From Raineyella antarctica (lineage in GTDB: Bacteria; Actinomycetota; Actinomycetes; Propionibacteriales; Propionibacteriaceae): 64,000 nt of DNA. The position numbers and the translations under genes were made by a program. Below the pieces are notes generated by a model. The model made no database searches and was not told the origin of the DNA. It saw only the letters and a list, made by a program, of their open reading frames with translations. How positions within the stretch are numbered: position 1 is the first letter of the stretch; the number at the start of each line of letters is the position of its first letter. Of this stretch, positions 62,972-64,000 are shown piece by piece. Location: NCBI RefSeq assembly GCF_900092135.1, contig NZ_FMYF01000011.1, positions 62,001 to 126,000 on the forward strand, read 5' to 3'.

Positions 62972-64000
62972 ATGCGTCACGGGATGACCCATGCCGCTCC
63001 GCCACGTCGCGTGCTGGTCCGGTCTGCTCGGCACCGGGGCATCTGGCTGCCCGCGTTCGTCGTCGGGCTGCTGCTGGCCCTGGCGGCCTGCTCGGCCCCC
63101 ACCGCAGGGAGCCTGGGAGCCGCGGAGCCGTCACCGGGAACGTTTGTCTCACCGGCCGGTCCCGGCGCCGAGGCGACGGTACCGAACCAGCGCGTGGACC
63201 TGATCGACTACACCCGGATCACCGGCCTGCCCGACGGCGTCATCATCCGCGCGCCGGAGACCGTCGCCGCTCTCAGTGGCGCACCGCAGGACTTCCGCAA
63301 CTATCTCGCCACCCGGATCGTCGATGTCGCCCGGTCCTCGTCCTGCGAGGTGAGCATCGGCGTACGCGTGGTCCAGACGGACGGCTTTGCCGCAGGAACG
63401 ATCCGGGGCTGCCAGGAGGCCGACGTCATCTGGATCAAGGACACGCACGGGTGGAGTGAGGTGATGGCAGGTCCGGCAGGGTTCGACTGCGCCGTCCTGT
63501 CCGAGCGGCGGGTGCCGGCAGCCATCGCGGGGGGAGTGTGCTTCGGCCTGGGGGCCCGCGTCGGTGCGCACCCGAACCCCGCGGCCGCCGCACCACGCAC
63601 CACCACTGCGGCCGCTCCCTCGGCAGGACCGCCCCGCTCGGTCGCTCCGGCCCCCGCCACACGGACGCAACAGTCGACCTCACCGACACCCACACCCACA
63701 CCCACACCCACACCCACACCCACACCCACACCAACGCCTTCGCCGACCGCGCCCCCGTCGCCCAGCGCCACCCCTTCGCCGCAGGATTCGCCCACGACCG
63801 CTGGAACGCCGCCCGCGCTCCAGCGCTACGACAACGCCCGCTTCGGCTTCAGCTGTCCGCTGCCGAGCGACTGGAAGGTAGCGGAGTCGGCCAGCGGTGA
63901 CGGAGCCACGGCCACGGATCCGACCGGCCCCGCGACCGTCTCCTGCCTGGGCCGCAACACTCTGTCCGACGGATCGCCGGAGGGGGAGATGGCCAGCACC
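62972..64000 (+). CDS. Lipoprotein with Pro-Thr linker, 3' end beyond window
   Basis: The open frame runs from ATG 62972 (GAGAGGGGG upstream) to the window end: 343 codons, no stop. It has a signal with lipobox LALAAC at about residue 39, a globular N-domain (VDLIDYTRITGLPDGVIIRA, CEVSIGVRVV, GFDCAVLSERRVPAAIAGGV), a 90-residue Ala/Pro/Thr-rich linker with the (PT)n repeat, and a second domain beginning RYDNARFGFSCPLPSDWKVA, similar in style to the PsbP/LpqN fold. Function is unknown; exported, lipid-anchored. Confidence 0.8.
   Translation, partial: MRHGMTHAAPPRRVLVRSARHRGIWLPAFVVGLLLALAACSAPTAGSLGAAEPSPGTFVSPAGPGAEATVPNQRVDLIDYTRITGLPDGVIIRAPETVAALSGAPQDFRNYLATRIVDVARSSSCEVSIGVRVVQTDGFAAGTIRGCQEADVIWIKDTHGWSEVMAGPAGFDCAVLSERRVPAAIAGGVCFGLGARVGAHPNPAAAAPRTTTAAAPSAGPPRSVAPAPATRTQQSTSPTPTPTPTPTPTPTPTPTPSPTAPPSPSATPSPQDSPTTAGTPPALQRYDNARFGFSCPLPSDWKVAESASGDGATATDPTGPATVSCLGRNTLSDGSPEGEMAST
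63686..63732 (+). repeat. 6-bp tandem repeat ACACCC, about 8 copies, coding for Pro-Thr
   Basis: About 47 bases of uninterrupted ACACCC units encode a Pro-Thr run in the lipoprotein linker. As each unit is two codons, slippage varies linker length in frame. On the reverse strand it reads as GGGTGT repeats. Confidence 0.92.

Overview
This 64 kb window is very GC-rich, with frequent GTG starts, PadR/TetR/OmpR-type regulators, a GPGG-motif micro-membrane protein, a YhgE/Pip operon, a GAP-family exporter and a RecQ carrying a phosphoribosyltransferase domain. Together these point to a high-GC actinobacterium. The gene mix suggests Propionibacteriales, but this is inference and nothing here fixes the genus. 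I found no tRNA, rRNA, insertion sequence, integrase or CRISPR array. Most genes look chromosomal and metabolic.

Layout. 1-8 kb: patatin-like phospholipase (cut by the window edge) with a tiny upstream ORF; a PadR operon (padR, MDR oxidoreductase, frameshifted MFS exporter); small membrane proteins; a CorA-like channel; an aldo/keto reductase followed by an NAD(P)-binding protein. 8-13.5 kb: CPA1 antiporter, ferric-reductase-like flavocytochrome, DUF2127 protein, small secreted protein, old yellow enzyme. 13.5-26.4 kb: a complete nickel/urea/ammonium module: NiCoT nickel transporter, orphan OmpR-type regulator, ureABC, an unrecognised 111-aa protein, ureEFGD, urea transporter, Amt, and a MASE1 histidine kinase. 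An array of TTGAC elements in 11-bp phase lies between the regulator and ureA. 26.7-32.5 kb: GPGG protein, antiporter fused to a UBP zinc finger, RIC iron-sulfur repair protein behind an FNR-type box, DUF302, RecQ-phosphoribosyltransferase. 32.6-34.4 kb: an AlbA/Schlafen-type regulator of different base composition with its own operator. 34.6-42.2 kb: shikimate dehydrogenase plus MFS, serine protease, and a three-gene operon of two glycosyltransferases and an internally deleted purine permease. 42.2-44.3 kb: an eroded stretch with two gene remnants, DnaA-box-like sites and a large hairpin, around a YibE/F protein. 44.3-54 kb: cobU-cobK, DUF2207 protein, NhaD-type antiporter, and a TetR/YhgE/ATPase operon with a perfect palindromic operator. 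54-64 kb: alpha/beta hydrolase, a complete carbohydrate ABC transporter, PlsC acyltransferase, AMIN-like lipoprotein, a mannitol-PTS remnant, metY, and a lipoprotein cut by the window end.

Two themes stand out. First, the nitrogen block is self-contained: nickel in, urea in, urease plus maturation factors, ammonium handling, and two signalling proteins without partners beside them. Second, there is visible gene decay. I identify five broken genes: MFS at 2.7 kb, NCS2 permease at 38 kb, DHFR/RibD-like tail at 42.3 kb, low-molecular-weight phosphatase head at 44.2 kb, and mannitol PTS at 61 kb. All were found by reading broken frames, so single-base sequencing error remains an alternative for the two frameshifts.
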